A stretch of DNA of 64,000 nt from Dryas octopetala (GCA_963921425.1 OY992834.1:868001-932000), one strand, 5' to 3'. Shown: positions 1 to 11,265, counted from the first letter of the stretch. Translations and numbers: made by a program. The notes: generated from the letters alone by a model not told the origin.

Positions 1-1075
1 AAAGAGGGCATTCCTCATTTGGGCCTCACCATCTTTACAAGAAAGAAGCTATAGGCTGGTCCAACTTAGGTGGACCCACCCACAAAAACAAAATGAAACA
101 TGTGGGCCCAAAAGAACATTGAAAAATCAACCGTGGGCTATCCATTAACCATAAAAGCTTCAAGCAATGGAGCTTCCTCCCTCCCCTCCTGTCTTGACCA
201 AATTAGTAGAGTTTGCTCTTGGAAGGTTTACTATATCTTCATCTCAATCATACTTTTGCCCAACTACTACTTTTCAATTAATTAATTTAAAAAACCACTG
301 CACCAATTATAACCAATATTGGTGCCTTGTTTACCCAACCAAAAGTTAAATAATTTTTATTTAAAGGAAACTTGAAGTCCTAAATAAGATTAATTAACAA
401 AGCAAACCTAGCAAGTTAAATGGCCTATGTGTCACATTATTCTAAAACACAGCACAAGATATTTGAAAACTTAGGCTGAGCTTGCATGCTATAGTCAATG
501 TAATCATGACCCTCAAAATTCCCTACTTGAAAATGAAAATGAAAATGATTCATACTTTAAATCCGTTAATGAGGACCATTTGTCCCCTACTTTCATCTAT
601 GCATCCAACAAAATCTTCAACCTAATAGCCATAATTATAGATTAAGCTGACTTTTACTGTGGCCTGTGGGCCATGAGGAATTGTTTCACGTCAAGTGACA
701 GGTTGAGACTTCAAAATGAAGGTTAGGCTGAAAAAAAGCCATGGTAAATACTAATCACGGTGAACATACAGAACTAGAAGACATGCTCTATTGCTCATCT
801 GTCTAAAGTTTTTCTTATTATTATTCTCTAATTTTGGTTGGACCTTTCGCCCATAAAATGAAAGGTACAACCAATTGGATGCGCATCACCATCAAATCAC
901 CAAAACAAAGTGGGGGAATGTTTTGTTAGGCTTTTGATATGTATGATAACATACATTACTTAAAACAGTACAAATATGAATATATTACAACAAAGATTAA
1001 AAAAAACATAAAAAATATGAGTGGCAACAAATGGACCACTAACACACTAGTGCCACAATGATTATCAACTTCAAT
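1..1075. other. AT-rich spacer downstream of the exonuclease gene
   Basis: No gene is seen here. The short open frames near 100-350 have no recognisable domain, no splice context and ordinary spacer composition. The right part presumably holds the 3' UTR of the minus-strand exonuclease gene that ends at 1076. Confidence 0.5.
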
Positions 1076-4000
1076 TTACTCATTCAACTTGCAAACATCA
1101 ATGAACTTCTGGACTGCATTGTGGTATTGAGTTCCCTGTAACAACAACAACAACACACATGTTACACACAATGTCAAAGACAGGTACCAACACTATCCAC
1201 CTATGAATATCATATCAAAAGTACAACCTCAAAGTGATTTTCCAAACAAACGAAGAGAATAAGTCAAATCATGTATCATTTGCTTAGCACAACAATTTAA
1301 ACATTATACTGTTTTCAATATAATGTACAATTCAAATGAGTTTCCCGCATAGAATTATATCTTAAGGGGAGAGCTAAGCATAAATCTCTCTCATTTGGTA
1401 GGACCAAGGATGGACAACTGGCTTTGTTGAGAGAGAGATAGAAACGAGAACGATTAATAAACATACCTCCCAGTAAAGTTGGTTGCAGTCCATGCACTGC
1501 CAAAACTCTAGATTCTTATCAAACAGGCAGTTAGGAATTCTTTGGAAACCTTTCGCAGCTTCAACAGCCTCTTCAGTTGTCAAGGGCTTTTGAATAAACC
1601 TACCATTGCATTTGGTGCATCTTGACATCAACTGTTCCTCACTAATGTTTAGTTGGAAAGTTTCAATTACCTGCAAAAATACTTCAGATTCATACTGTAA
1701 CAACACTTGGCCATTCTGATTGCTTCTTTGAATGTTATAATCTAGGAAAATGTATTTCCAAAACTAAACACAAACAAGGGCGTAACCCTACGCATATCTA
1801 TCACATCTTAATTAGTTATCTGATCCTAAATCTTTTTAGTTGATTGTTTGATTATCAATGGAAGAGTTGCAGAAAGAAGAAACAAGAAGAAGAGGAAAGA
1901 AAGAAGAATAAAGAAGAAGGAAAAAAGAAGGAGAAAGGAAACACAGGTGGGGTCTGTTGGGACTTGGGGCTCATCAAATTTTCTTGTTTTTATATATTTT
2001 AATTTTTTATTTTATTTTACTTTTAATCTAATTTAAAGAAGATAAAAAAGAATAAAAGAAGAAACATGAATGAAAAGTCTATTATGCCCTCTAATTTGAT
2101 GGAAAATTGTTAAAAATTGACGGAATGGACTAAGTAGGTAAACGTCGAAAAGAAAATGAACCAACTTGGTACAAAAAAAAAATCGGGGACCAACTTGGGA
2201 AAAACGTGAAAGTAAGTAGACCAACAGTGCATTTAACTCTAAAATTTGTTAATTAAATCCTGAAAGACCATGAATCACTTGCAATGGTTTCATGTGTTTT
2301 TTTGTTTTATTTAATAATTTTGAAATGGAAAAGTAGTTTCCCAACATAGTATGTATGTGTCAATGCAATCTGATTTTCATGGAAGGTGTAGGGCCTGTTG
2401 GCCATTCAAAATGAGCACAGGCATACCTCAAGTAATTGTTCATTCTTGAGAAGACTCTTCACCCTATATATTTGATTTTTTATTAGATACTCATGTCTCA
2501 GCAGCTTCGCATCCCTTGTCAAGAGCACTCTCTTCTCTCTATTTGCTTGGTCTATTAACTCCCTACATAAAATGAATCCAAATTAATAGAGTCATGGAAA
2601 ACACATTAAAACACTACAAAATATTTAACAAATAAGAGCATAATCATGAGAATACCTGGGTTCAGGCTTTTTTGAATATGGGATTGCAGCATCGACCCCA
2701 ACACACCTTAAATGTTTAGCTAAGCCTTCAACCTGAGTAAGCATGAGCAACCCTTATAGAGCAACAAAGAAAGATGGGAAGGGGGAGAGGGTGGGGGGTG
2801 TTCAATTGCTGATCACTAATAAGGACATGAACCTGCTATGAAAAAGTGTTTTTTTTTCCTGGGTAGTTGGCATCAGCCATGTAAGGAAAGGAAAAAGTTA
2901 TCTATAGCATCAAAGAAAGGGGAATATAAAGAGATAAAACTTACCATCACATCACATAGAAACTTTGAGTGTCCATCACCCCCCAAGGTCAAATCCCATG
3001 GTGCAGGACCTTGCCAATCTTCGAAATTTTGTCCTTGCTTTACCTTGTAAACCGAACCCGCTGATGACCGTCTTTTTGCTTTTCTTTTGGTAGTTTTGGC
3101 CTTTTTATCCGATTCTTTCAACAAAATTTTCTCCCCATATTTGTTTACAACCTTCAAGAGGAATTCATCCATAGGCAGGGTATTCCTATGTCGTGTCCTC
3201 AAAGCCATTCCCTCTACCAAAGCTATATTGTGAGAAAGATCAGATGCAGTAGCTCGAACTATATCTAAAGCTTCATGAAATCTCATCCTTACAATTGTAG
3301 TACATGTATCAAGCTTCTCAAGAACCTGTTTCAAACCAAGATTGATAATTGAGGGATGTGGTTCACTGGGACTTTGAATTAAGCACCCTGCAGTTACCAG
3401 TCCAATAAATTCCACAACCAACAGGATATAGCAATTCGTATAATAAAAGGCAAGGCTTCAAACCTATGAGAGAGAGAGAGTCTCCAGTATATCATCAAGA
3501 GTCTCCAGCGATAGTTAAACAAGTTATGCATGCTCCAGAGGATCAAAGATAATAATAAACTTTCTGTGTTTAACTGGATAATGTGCAACAAATGCATAAA
3601 CACCAGTATATCAAGCAATAAATGTGTTTAAAATATCTAGTGACACAGACCTTCTTTGATGACCTTGGCTTGGAAGACATTAAATATTTCAAGCAAGCAG
3701 TGTGCATCCATAGCTGCATATGTTTTCTGCTCTTCTGTAAGAGGACGACATGACCAATCACTACATTGAAGTTCCTAAAGAAGAAATATGGTACATTAAC
3801 AAATTATTATAGTAACTACAATTGCCCATCCCGTCACTCCATCATGTAGTTAGAGCCTAGACATTTACATTGCAGAGTATAATAGGAACTTGACTTGATA
3901 CTCAAATGAGTAGAACAAAGATGTTAAAAATCCAAACCTTGGAAAGAGAGATGTCAAGGACTTCTTTGCAGATAGTTGCTAAACTCTTGATTTCCCTTGG

Positions 4001-5060
4001 CGTCTTCCTCCCAGCCCCAGGTTGCTTGTGTTGCAGATGATGGTATATGCTCGTAATATCCAAAAACGGCTCCACCTGTTCATCATAAATTCTTTCACTA
4101 TAAGTAGAATCCTCTCTTATGGAAATATCAACTGAGCCTCTACGAAACAAGCCTTCAATTTACTAGCTATAATGCAATATCCCTCATAGGTGACAATGCA
4201 AGGTGGAAACAGTTAGACACAATAATACTCTAGACATAAAAACATCATATTGAGCAGGATAACTCAACCTTCAATAATCCAACCGACGTTACACTCTCAC
4301 AAAAGCTCAAGCTATTGCATTGCACAAAACTGTTGCACTTGCAGTTAAAGAACAATAATGAAGTATGTTGCTAACGATTAACGAAGATCATGTTTGACTA
4401 AATTTCCCAATTAATACCATATCAAAGTATCTATAACCCAAGCAAAAAATTTAAGCTAGCTTATGATTATTTCCATAAATGGGCACCAGTAGTGAGCAAT
4501 CAATAAAACAGAGGAAAATAAAAGAAAATTGCTTGATGTTAGCTAAAGGGTTTAATTGGGTCCCAAGATTCTGAAAAAATTAAGCCTCAAAATGTTAACT
4601 TTCCCTTCATTTGCGGCATTTTCCTAGCACGCAAACGGACCACAACTGCAAAATTTAAAGCTCTTACCCTGTCAAACCCAGGTTCACAGCCATGTGAGCT
4701 GAAAGTGGAGGACAAGTATCTTAAATCCTGCTTAAATCTAAAACCCAGTTTCAGAATATCAGGGGAAACAAATGCATCTCTCAGCAATTCCCATATTGAA
4801 GGTAGAGGAATGGAGAACAAGTCAAGCAGGAAAACAACTGAGTCGTCCGAGTCACTTCCGAGTCGAGGACCGAGTTGACAGGCGAGTTGGAGGAGAGCGA
4901 CTGTTGGGAAACATGAGTGTTGGGTGCGGAGGGGCTTCCACTCGGCATCGAGTGCAATGATCCTGGAACGAGTCAAAGACCGAGTCAACTGAGTAAACTC
5001 GGGAGACTCGATGGATGAAACAAAATGGATTTTAAGGGGACTCGGGTATCGGGGATCCAT
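1076..5060 (-). CDS. 3'-5' exonuclease / Mut7-C RNase domain protein (8 exons)
   Basis: Assembled exons, 5' to 3' on minus: 5060-4668, 4075-3938, 3774-3651, 3387-2945, 2732-2656, 2562-2427, 1670-1467, 1135-1076. They total 1575 nt, about 524 aa, and every junction is GT-AG and in frame. The N-terminal half is a DEDDy exonuclease: motif I LDAEW (D38, E40), motif II around LKLGFRFKQDLRYL, motif III YAAMD. The C-terminal half matches the Mut7-C RNase (PIN-like) domain: CVGVDAAIPYSKK, LLTRDAKLLR, then a CxxC...CxxC zinc ribbon (CTKC, CMDC). The layout is that of plant mut-7 homologues such as Arabidopsis At5g24340 (from memory, similar length). Such proteins degrade or trim RNA 3' ends; the substrate is unknown. 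Exon 4 uses an acceptor (CTGCAG) with a weak pyrimidine tract, so that junction is the least certain. The intron at 1671-2426 contains a GAA-rich run. Upstream lie a CT repeat and the nested transposon. Confidence 0.88.
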
Positions 5061-5364
5061 GGAAGAATTAGCACTACTGCAGTTTAGAAGTTTTATTCTT
5101 CTACCGTTTAATAGGGAGTTTCTCGGGTTGGGCCCCTTTCGTCCCGGGTATTGGCCTTTTTTATTTTCTCAAAGAAGCATAATATAGAGGCATCAAAGAA
5201 ACCTACACAAAACTTTACTTTCAAAACTGACATTTTTACTATTAAACAAATAAATAAATTGGCAATTGATGGGTAACCCAATTGGATGGCTGTAAAATTA
5301 TCCCCCACTCAAGTTTGATCTCTTCCCTCCAAATCGAAATAAATAAATTGAAAAAATACTTTCA

Positions 5365-5452
5365 CCCCACCCCAGCCCACCCCACCCCAGCCCACCACAC
5401 TCCCCATCGTTCCTCCCTCCCAAGTCCCACCCACGCACTTGTGTCGCCCCCT

Positions 5453-5509
<57 letters not shown>
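5365..5509. repeat. C-rich tract and (CT)n microsatellite upstream of the exonuclease gene
   Basis: Bases 5365-5395 are repeated CCCA/CCCCA runs; read on the minus strand these are closely spaced G3-G4 runs with 1-2 nt loops. Bases 5461-5509 are about 24 CT units. Both lie 300-450 bp upstream of the exonuclease start codon, in its promoter or leader region. The open frames here only translate the repeat. Confidence 0.9.
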
Positions 5510-5511
<2 letters not shown>

Positions 5512-5774
5512 TCTCTTTCTTTTTTTATAGAAAAAATAGAAGATGAGATAAAGAAAGAAACATAGAATGAGAAAAAGAAAGGGGCTATTGCCATTGGTAC
5601 TGACGACAAATAAGTGTGTAACTATTCATGTGTTATAGTATGGTTAGATGTTATCATTACTATACTCCTATGAGTATAAACTTGTAATTTATCTTATAAT
5701 ACGTGAATTTGTTACACCACGTAATTTTGTTACGATTATACACAATAATTTTTTGAGTAAATGAGTGTGATGTG

Positions 5775-6364
5775 TAGGGGGCTGCCCTTTGGGTTGGTTT
5801 TTACCGAACCGACCGACTATCGACCGAAATTTTTTAGTTTGATCAACCGATTTTCAAAATTCTAAGAACAAAAATCCGAAACTGACAAAATTTGGTAAAT
5901 TGACCGATTACCGAATCAATTATTATCGAAATATATACCAAAAAAACTGAAATAATTACCAAAATTTAATTATATATGCTTATATAATACTATTATGTTA
6001 GTGGTACAATAAATATTAAACTACTAATATTATAAACAACTATAAAAAAATATAATTGTATAATTTTATCATATTAATATTATTAAAAGTGTGAGTTAAG
6101 ATATAGAGTCATTATCTAATAAAGTAAATGTTGTTATTTTTAGAAAAATAAGAATTTCATTTTTAGGTATGTAATGCAAGCATATATACATCTAGTCATA
6201 TTTGTTGGTATATATATTAATATTCATACTAAATTAATAGGATATGTACTAATATATATTATTAAACTACTTATACTAGTATATATTATTACTAATATTA
6301 ATATTATTGCAATTAATACTAGTACTATACTAAACTACCAATACTATTCATGCAAATATATATC
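5775..6364. mobile_element. Left part of an ACCGAA-rich repeat split by the LTR element
   Basis: The stretch starts near GGGGCTGCCC and continues with many ACCGA/ACCGAA units and then AT-rich sequence. The matching right part (18496-18833) ends near GGGCAGCCC after ACCGAA-rich sequence in inverse order, so the two look like halves of one terminal-inverted-repeat element of about 0.9 kb. I found no convincing target site duplication, so the exact ends and superfamily (hAT-like MITE is one option) are uncertain. Confidence 0.5.
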
Positions 6365-7435
6365 TGTTGATGCAAATTCTCATAAGGTAGATGCAACAAC
6401 TCAGAATAGCTGATCTGGCTGATCAGGTGCTTTGCTGGATGATGAAGTGGATGTTGGTTGAGATCTTCCTGCAAAAGAAACAAGATCAAAGGAGATGGAC
6501 CGGTGTGGTACCAGCCCAACACACTCCGATGATGAAATCAGTGATGGTGTTTGATGGTGGATGAGGAAGGACAGAGGATGAACTTGGGAGAATAGGAAGA
6601 ACAAGGCAAATGTTCTGGGTTATTCTCAGCAAGTTGGGTAAGCTCTTTGGTGAGTGGAAATTTTGTGTAAGTGTTTGTGGGTAGATGCATAGATTGCTAG
6701 ATCCCCCTTTTGTGCATATATGATCCCTTTATATAGGCAAAGGAAGACTTAATGATCAAGTTACCTGCATGTGAATGAATGGTTGCCAGAGACCCACGCA
6801 TCTGGCCAGACCTAGTTGCATGTTCAGCTGCTTGCTTCCTCAGCATTCAATGCTGCATTGAATGCCCTATTAAATGCAAGGTTGGAAGGTTCAGGCAAAC
6901 TGCCCCAGTAGTCATGAATGCAGGCCTGACATTCCCTCTGTCAGAAGATTTGTGTCAGGTGCATTTAAGTGTGGCGGTTCGTCCCAGCGTGATCTTCCTG
7001 GGAATGGCGACGGAGAGCCGAGCCGAGCCGATACGAACACATGTTCCTATGCGTAGACATGAAGTCCATGTGTGGTCGGATCGGACATGGGATTCCAGAC
7101 CGAGCCGGTCCAGTAGACTGGGATCTTTCCGAGCCCTAACTGGCCGACGTCAGAACTCGAAAGGTGACCATCCCCTGCGCCGAGCCGAACCGAGCCGAAC
7201 TGAGATGATCGTGGGAAGATGGACACTCGATCTTCGAAGATCATCGGTTCGGCTCGGACCGAACATGGAGGGCCCGGTGTGGAGACCTGGTCTGAGCTGG
7301 TAGAGGAAGTGCTGAGCAGTGATGATGTGGAGGTCAAAGTTTGACCACTGAGAGTCAACTCCGAGGTGGATGTTGACCAGCCACGTGTCGAGCCATGATT
7401 GGCTGTTCGGATTGATGTGGATTTTCCCACAAACA
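6365..7435 (-). repeat. Left LTR (3' LTR of the element)
   Basis: 1071 bp with TG...CA ends. Nearly identical to 17420-18490; the few differences seen (near 6382, 6516, 6524, 6607, 6726, 6737, 6760 and 7190) are mostly transitions. It carries the minus-strand TATATAAAG box at 6727-6735. The 174-codon plus-strand frame inside it is also present in the other LTR and is not a gene. Confidence 0.95.
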
Positions 7436-7452
7436 GGAGTCCCCCAGCTTCC
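7436..7452 (-). other. Polypurine tract candidate
   Basis: Read on minus, the bases just inside the left LTR are purine-rich (GGGGGACTCC core) and abut its TG end. This is where plus-strand DNA synthesis of the element would start. It supports the minus orientation. Confidence 0.6.
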
Positions 7453-7743
7453 GAGCCGAGCGGACAGTGGTGGATTGGAAGCTGAAGTGCGATGACCTTC
7501 CCAAAGATAATATGCTTGCTTGATCCGAGCCGAACCCGACATATCTACGTTTCCGAAGATCCGAGCAGGTGGTGACTTGTGATTGGTCAACATATCTTGG
7601 GGGCATGTGAAGGGACGTTTGATTTCTGCATGGGGGAACGTAAGGGTCACCTCACTTATGGGTGTTTTTGAATGCTTGACAGGTGTCAAGATCTGGCATG
7701 TGAAGCGCCAGAAATGAAGGGCTGAGATTGGTTTGCATGGGGA

Positions 7744-8075
7744 TATAAAAGTGGTGGTTTCTCTCTCTTCCCTCACTTTCATCTTCAGACTCTCTCTCTC
7801 TCTCCTGCGAAAACTCTCTCTCACACCGCAGATTTCTTTCTCTCACCGTCGTCTTTGAAGTTGTCCGATCTCGAATCCGACCACGTACGGCAGTAGGCGA
7901 GGTGGTTCCGAGGGTGTTTGGGGCGGAAACTTTGGGCGGAGGAAAACCAGTAAGTGATTCTCCTCCTTTCTGAGTTTTTTGCATTTCGGGTTTTCTGGGT
8001 GTGTGTTCTTGGTGTTCTTGAAAAAGGGCATCTTTTGATCCAAAAAGCGAGAGAGAGAAAAAGAGAAACTGTTAG
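7744..8075 (+). promoter_or_regulatory. Putative promoter and leader of the antisense ORF
   Basis: TATAAAA at 7744-7750 is followed by a pyrimidine-rich CTCT stretch typical of plant core promoters, about 330 bp before the ATG at 8078. A donor-like CCA/GTAAGT at 7950 and an AG at 8074-8075 could bound a leader intron. It lies outside the LTR and points opposite to gag-pol. Function is inferred from position. Confidence 0.45.
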
Positions 8076-8077
8076 TA

Positions 8078-10423
8078 ATGTCTGAGACTGATTCGAGCGG
8101 CCGGCTCGGCTCGGGAGAAGCGTTTGAGGGGGATAGTGACGCCGAGCAGAGCCGAAGCCCACCGGCGGGCGAGGCAAGTTGGGATGGCTTGTCCGAAGAA
8201 TTGGACGAGGCCGGCTCGGCATTGAATCGCAACCCAGGTGGAGAGCGCCGAGCCCGAGGGGACCAGGAAAACCCCGAAATATTGAGTTCTGACCGGGAAC
8301 AAGGGACGGCCGAAGGAGGTGACGAAGAGCCTCTTGACGTCGAGCCGATCGCCACCATCCCGAGCAGACTCACCTCAGGTTCGGATGAAAGAGACAGGGG
8401 TCACGAGGCGTCGACCTCGGCTCAGGGAGTGACGGGGAGTCCGATCGACCCGGATTTCTACGAGGATTTGGCGTGGAAAGCCGATCAGATCCCCAATGAG
8501 ATGACAGAGTATCATCTCAGGGACTTGAGGGATAGGTACTCAGTTCCCGAGTCCGTGCAGACGAGATTGCCGATGGAAGGGGAGAAGCCGAGCCGACCCC
8601 CCAGGGGATGGGTGACCATGTACCCAGAGATGTTCGAGAATGGGGTTCGGCTCCCCCTACACCCATTCCTGCAGGACTGGCTCGCGACGATCGGCGCGGC
8701 GCCACACCAACTGAATCCGAACGTATACAGGATAATCCTGTCCATGCATATCTTGTGGCACAAAGTGCACAAGTGTGTGCCACACAAGGATGTCCTGTTC
8801 TGCAATTACGCGCTGAGGTCGAAGCACAGTGAGCTCGGATTCTACAACCTCCAGGCGTACTCGGGGCCACTCTTCGGTGGGAATCCCTCCTCCCAGAAGA
8901 CATGGAAGAGAAGATACTTTTTTGTCTCTGGGGATTGGGAGTTCGCCGATCCAAATAGCACCACCTCGGCTCGGGTCCCCAGAGCCTTTAGGATTCCAGG
9001 TGGGCATTGGACATCCGGGGCCGATCCGAGGGCAATTTGTATATGTTTTTTGATAATTGTATTTTTTCTAACTCTTTTTGGTTTCGTCTTTGCAGTCAGC
9101 TGGGGCAAATACAAGCTGAGGGGCGAGCTCAAGGATCAGATCGCCGAGATCAGGGATTCACCAGCAGAATACTTGTCAACTAAGTTTCTGCTCGGGGAAA
9201 CTCAGATCAGACAAAGCGGGATCTCCTGGTTTGTGCCCAGGTGGAATCCGCGAGCCGAGAGGGGAATGGCGCCCACCGAGCTGGAGGCTCGTCTTAGGAG
9301 GAAGGCCGCTCGGAGCGTCCAGAGGAGGGCCGCGGGGCGGGCTCCTGCCGAGCCGGTCCAGGTTCCTGCCGCAGCGGCAGCTCAGCCTGGACCTTCTGCG
9401 CCGAGACCGGCTCGGCCAGCAGAGAAGAGGAAGGCTCCCCAGAGCGAGGCCCGGGTGGAAAAGAGAGCTCGGGCCGAGCCCAGTGGTTCTGGTGCCGAGG
9501 CGTCCGGCTCGGCGCCCTTGAAGGCGGTGGAGGTGGACCCCTGCATCGAGCCGTTCGTCTCGGGCCTTAAGCGCGTGATGACGGCGAGGGCGCGGGAGGG
9601 GCTCTGGGCTGGTCAGGACGAGCCGAGCTTCAGCCACCAAGCTCTGACCACATCCCGCCAGGCTATGTTGGTAAGTCTTTTTTACTTCGGATTTCGTCTA
9701 TCCGCTCGATTCGGATTGGTGATAAATGTGTTTCTTTTGCAGCTCGCCATGAGGCAGTTCGAAGCTGCCCATGCCGCCGTCGAGGCCGAGGCGACACTGG
9801 GGAGATTTCGGGAGCGGACCCAGGAGTTGAAGGAGAAGCTGGCCGAGGCCAAGCGGGTGGTGAAGGCCGAGCGCGATCGGTCGGCGGGCCTGCGGTCCAA
9901 GTTGGCCGAGAAAGAGGTGGAGGTAGCTCGGCTCGGGAAGGAGCTTGTGTCCTCGGAGCAGAAATTGACTGACCTGGGGCTGTACGTCGACGATCTCCAG
10001 CGAGACGTCGAGGCTGCCGAACGGAGGACCGCCGAGCTCCGACGTCAAGCTGGAGCGCCGAGCGCCAAGGCACTTGCTGATGCCCACTTCGACGGGTACA
10101 AGGAGTTGCTGGACGAGATCAAGTCGAAGAGGCCGGACTGGGATGTCTCGTTCCTCGGCGAGTCCGACGGTGAGGAGGATACCCAGGGAAGTCAGCAGGA
10201 TGAGCTTCCTCTTCCCGATCGCCAAGTCCCTACTGAAGGCGAGCCAACTCCGGAAGATCCTCCATTGCCTGCGTATGAGCCGACCCCGATCCCCCCGGTC
10301 CCCGAATCCGATCCCAACGCTGAGATGCAGATCGGCGGGGTTGAGGTGGTGCAGCTCGGTGAGGAGACGCCCGAGGAGTCAACTGAGCCGATCCAGGAGG
10401 GCCCTGCCGAGCGATCTGCATGA
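8078..10423 (+). CDS. Antisense accessory ORF of the Tat element (Transposase_28-like plus coiled coil)
   Basis: The frame is open for 781 codons on the strand opposite gag-pol, between pol and the 3' LTR. The N-terminal 115 residues are acidic and low-complexity. Residues about 170-300 resemble the plant Transposase_28 / putative gypsy-type transposon domain (PF04195), with motifs such as NGVRLPLHPF, LNPNVYRIILSMHILW and RYFFVSGDWEF. An Ala/Pro/Arg-rich linker follows. Residues about 555-680 form a long coiled coil rich in Glu, Lys, Ala and Arg, then an acidic Pro-rich tail. Two stretches look like unspliced introns because they switch to T-rich, hydrophobic coding: 9039-9095 (or from the earlier donor at 9000) ending TTTGCAG, and 9671-9742 (GTAAGT...TTTTGCAG). 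All are multiples of three and free of stops. Extra ORFs in this position are known in Tat elements; their role is unknown. Confidence 0.75.
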   Translation: MSETDSSGRLGSGEAFEGDSDAEQSRSPPAGEASWDGLSEELDEAGSALNRNPGGERRARGDQENPEILSSDREQGTAEGGDEEPLDVEPIATIPSRLTSGSDERDRGHEASTSAQGVTGSPIDPDFYEDLAWKADQIPNEMTEYHLRDLRDRYSVPESVQTRLPMEGEKPSRPPRGWVTMYPEMFENGVRLPLHPFLQDWLATIGAAPHQLNPNVYRIILSMHILWHKVHKCVPHKDVLFCNYALRSKHSELGFYNLQAYSGPLFGGNPSSQKTWKRRYFFVSGDWEFADPNSTTSARVPRAFRIPGGHWTSGADPRAICICFLIIVFFLTLFGFVFAVSWGKYKLRGELKDQIAEIRDSPAEYLSTKFLLGETQIRQSGISWFVPRWNPRAERGMAPTELEARLRRKAARSVQRRAAGRAPAEPVQVPAAAAAQPGPSAPRPARPAEKRKAPQSEARVEKRARAEPSGSGAEASGSAPLKAVEVDPCIEPFVSGLKRVMTARAREGLWAGQDEPSFSHQALTTSRQAMLVSLFYFGFRLSARFGLVINVFLLQLAMRQFEAAHAAVEAEATLGRFRERTQELKEKLAEAKRVVKAERDRSAGLRSKLAEKEVEVARLGKELVSSEQKLTDLGLYVDDLQRDVEAAERRTAELRRQAGAPSAKALADAHFDGYKELLDEIKSKRPDWDVSFLGESDGEEDTQGSQQDELPLPDRQVPTEGEPTPEDPPLPAYEPTPIPPVPESDPNAEMQIGGVEVVQLGEETPEESTEPIQEGPAERSA

Positions 10424-10976
10424 TAGCTAATTTTGTTTAATTGTCATGTTATGTTTTTATTTTTCTCTCCGAGCCGGTGTGTGGCTCGGGTTTGATTTGA
10501 ATTTTGAACAATATGTTGTTTGGATTTATCTTGTTTAATTTTATCAGTATTTTCTTTTTATGGTACAAGTTGCTGTCAGTTCAGCTCGGAAATTAAGCTA
10601 AAGACATAACTAATAACACATGAATAAGAAAAATGATAAAAATGAAAAACATAATAAAAACAGGCATTTTGAGATCGGCTCGGCATGCCGATTGCAATGA
10701 GAATGAATGGTAATGACAAATTAGAACTTGTCTTAGGATCAGCTTGATAAGCATAACCAAGATAAGTAAAAATTTAAAAAACCCTAGTGATCTCAGATGG
10801 GCTCGGCATGCCCATTGAGATATTTAGGAATTTTGTTTTTTGAGAAAAATATTCAAACTTACTTTCAGATCGGCTCGGCATGCACGATGAAAGTTTTGGT
10901 TGGAGTGTATATTTTTCTTTTAGAAATATCCTGTTGAACGTTAGGACTGTAGGAAGTCACTTCGGCTCGGACAGGG
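10424..10976. other. Non-coding region between antisense ORF and tandem array
   Basis: This AT-rich stretch of the retrotransposon contains three scattered, partly palindromic copies of a GATCGGCTCGGCATG-type motif (near 10674, 10797 and 10867). It probably supplies the 3' end of the antisense transcript. No ORF of interest is seen. Confidence 0.5.
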
Positions 10977-11265
10977 ATTTTTATAGACCTGATGAGTCTG
11001 TAATATGCCGAGCATCGGGCCGGAAATGGCGCGCCAGCTCGACACATGAGTTTATAGACCTGATGAGTCTGTAATATGCCGAGCATCGGGCCGGAAATGG
11101 CGCGCCAGCTCTACACATGAGTTTATAGACCTGATGAGTCTGTAATATGCCGAGCATCGGGCCGGAAATGGCGCGCCAGCTCGACACATGAGTTTATAGA
11201 CCTGATGAGTCTGTAATGTACCGAGCGTCGGGCCGAAAGTGGCACTTCGGCTCGGCACATGGGTT
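10977..11265. repeat. 71-bp tandem repeat array, about 4 copies
   Basis: The marker CTGATGAGTCTGTAAT recurs at 10989, 11060, 11131 and 11202, exactly 71 bp apart. The first three units are almost identical; the fourth is diverged in its second half. Each unit contains a short hairpin (AGAC/GTCT closing CTGATGA) and a GGCGCGCC palindrome. It lies between the end of pol and the antisense ORF. No coding role is seen. Confidence 0.93.

Noticed and set aside
5282-5609. Overlapping ORFs with poly-Leu/Ser and poly-Arg/Glu runs
   Set aside because: They translate the (CT)n microsatellite and neighbouring C-rich tract.
6779-7303. 174-codon ORF in the left LTR, identical one in the right LTR (17834-18358)
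   Set aside because: Both are the same LTR sequence read on the strand opposite to transcription, with no domain. Their identity only reflects LTR identity.
8517-10225. Minus-strand ORFs within the antisense gene region (for example 9698-10225)
   Set aside because: Shadows of the 781-codon plus-strand frame, with repetitive composition and no recognisable domain.
10989-11265. Hammerhead ribozyme-like core (CTGATGAG ... GAAA) in the 71-bp units
   Set aside because: The bases after CTGATGA and before GAAA do not form a good stem II, no stem III with a UH cleavage triplet was found, and the nearby bases pair into a different small hairpin. Retrozyme-type ribozymes would also be expected in LTRs.
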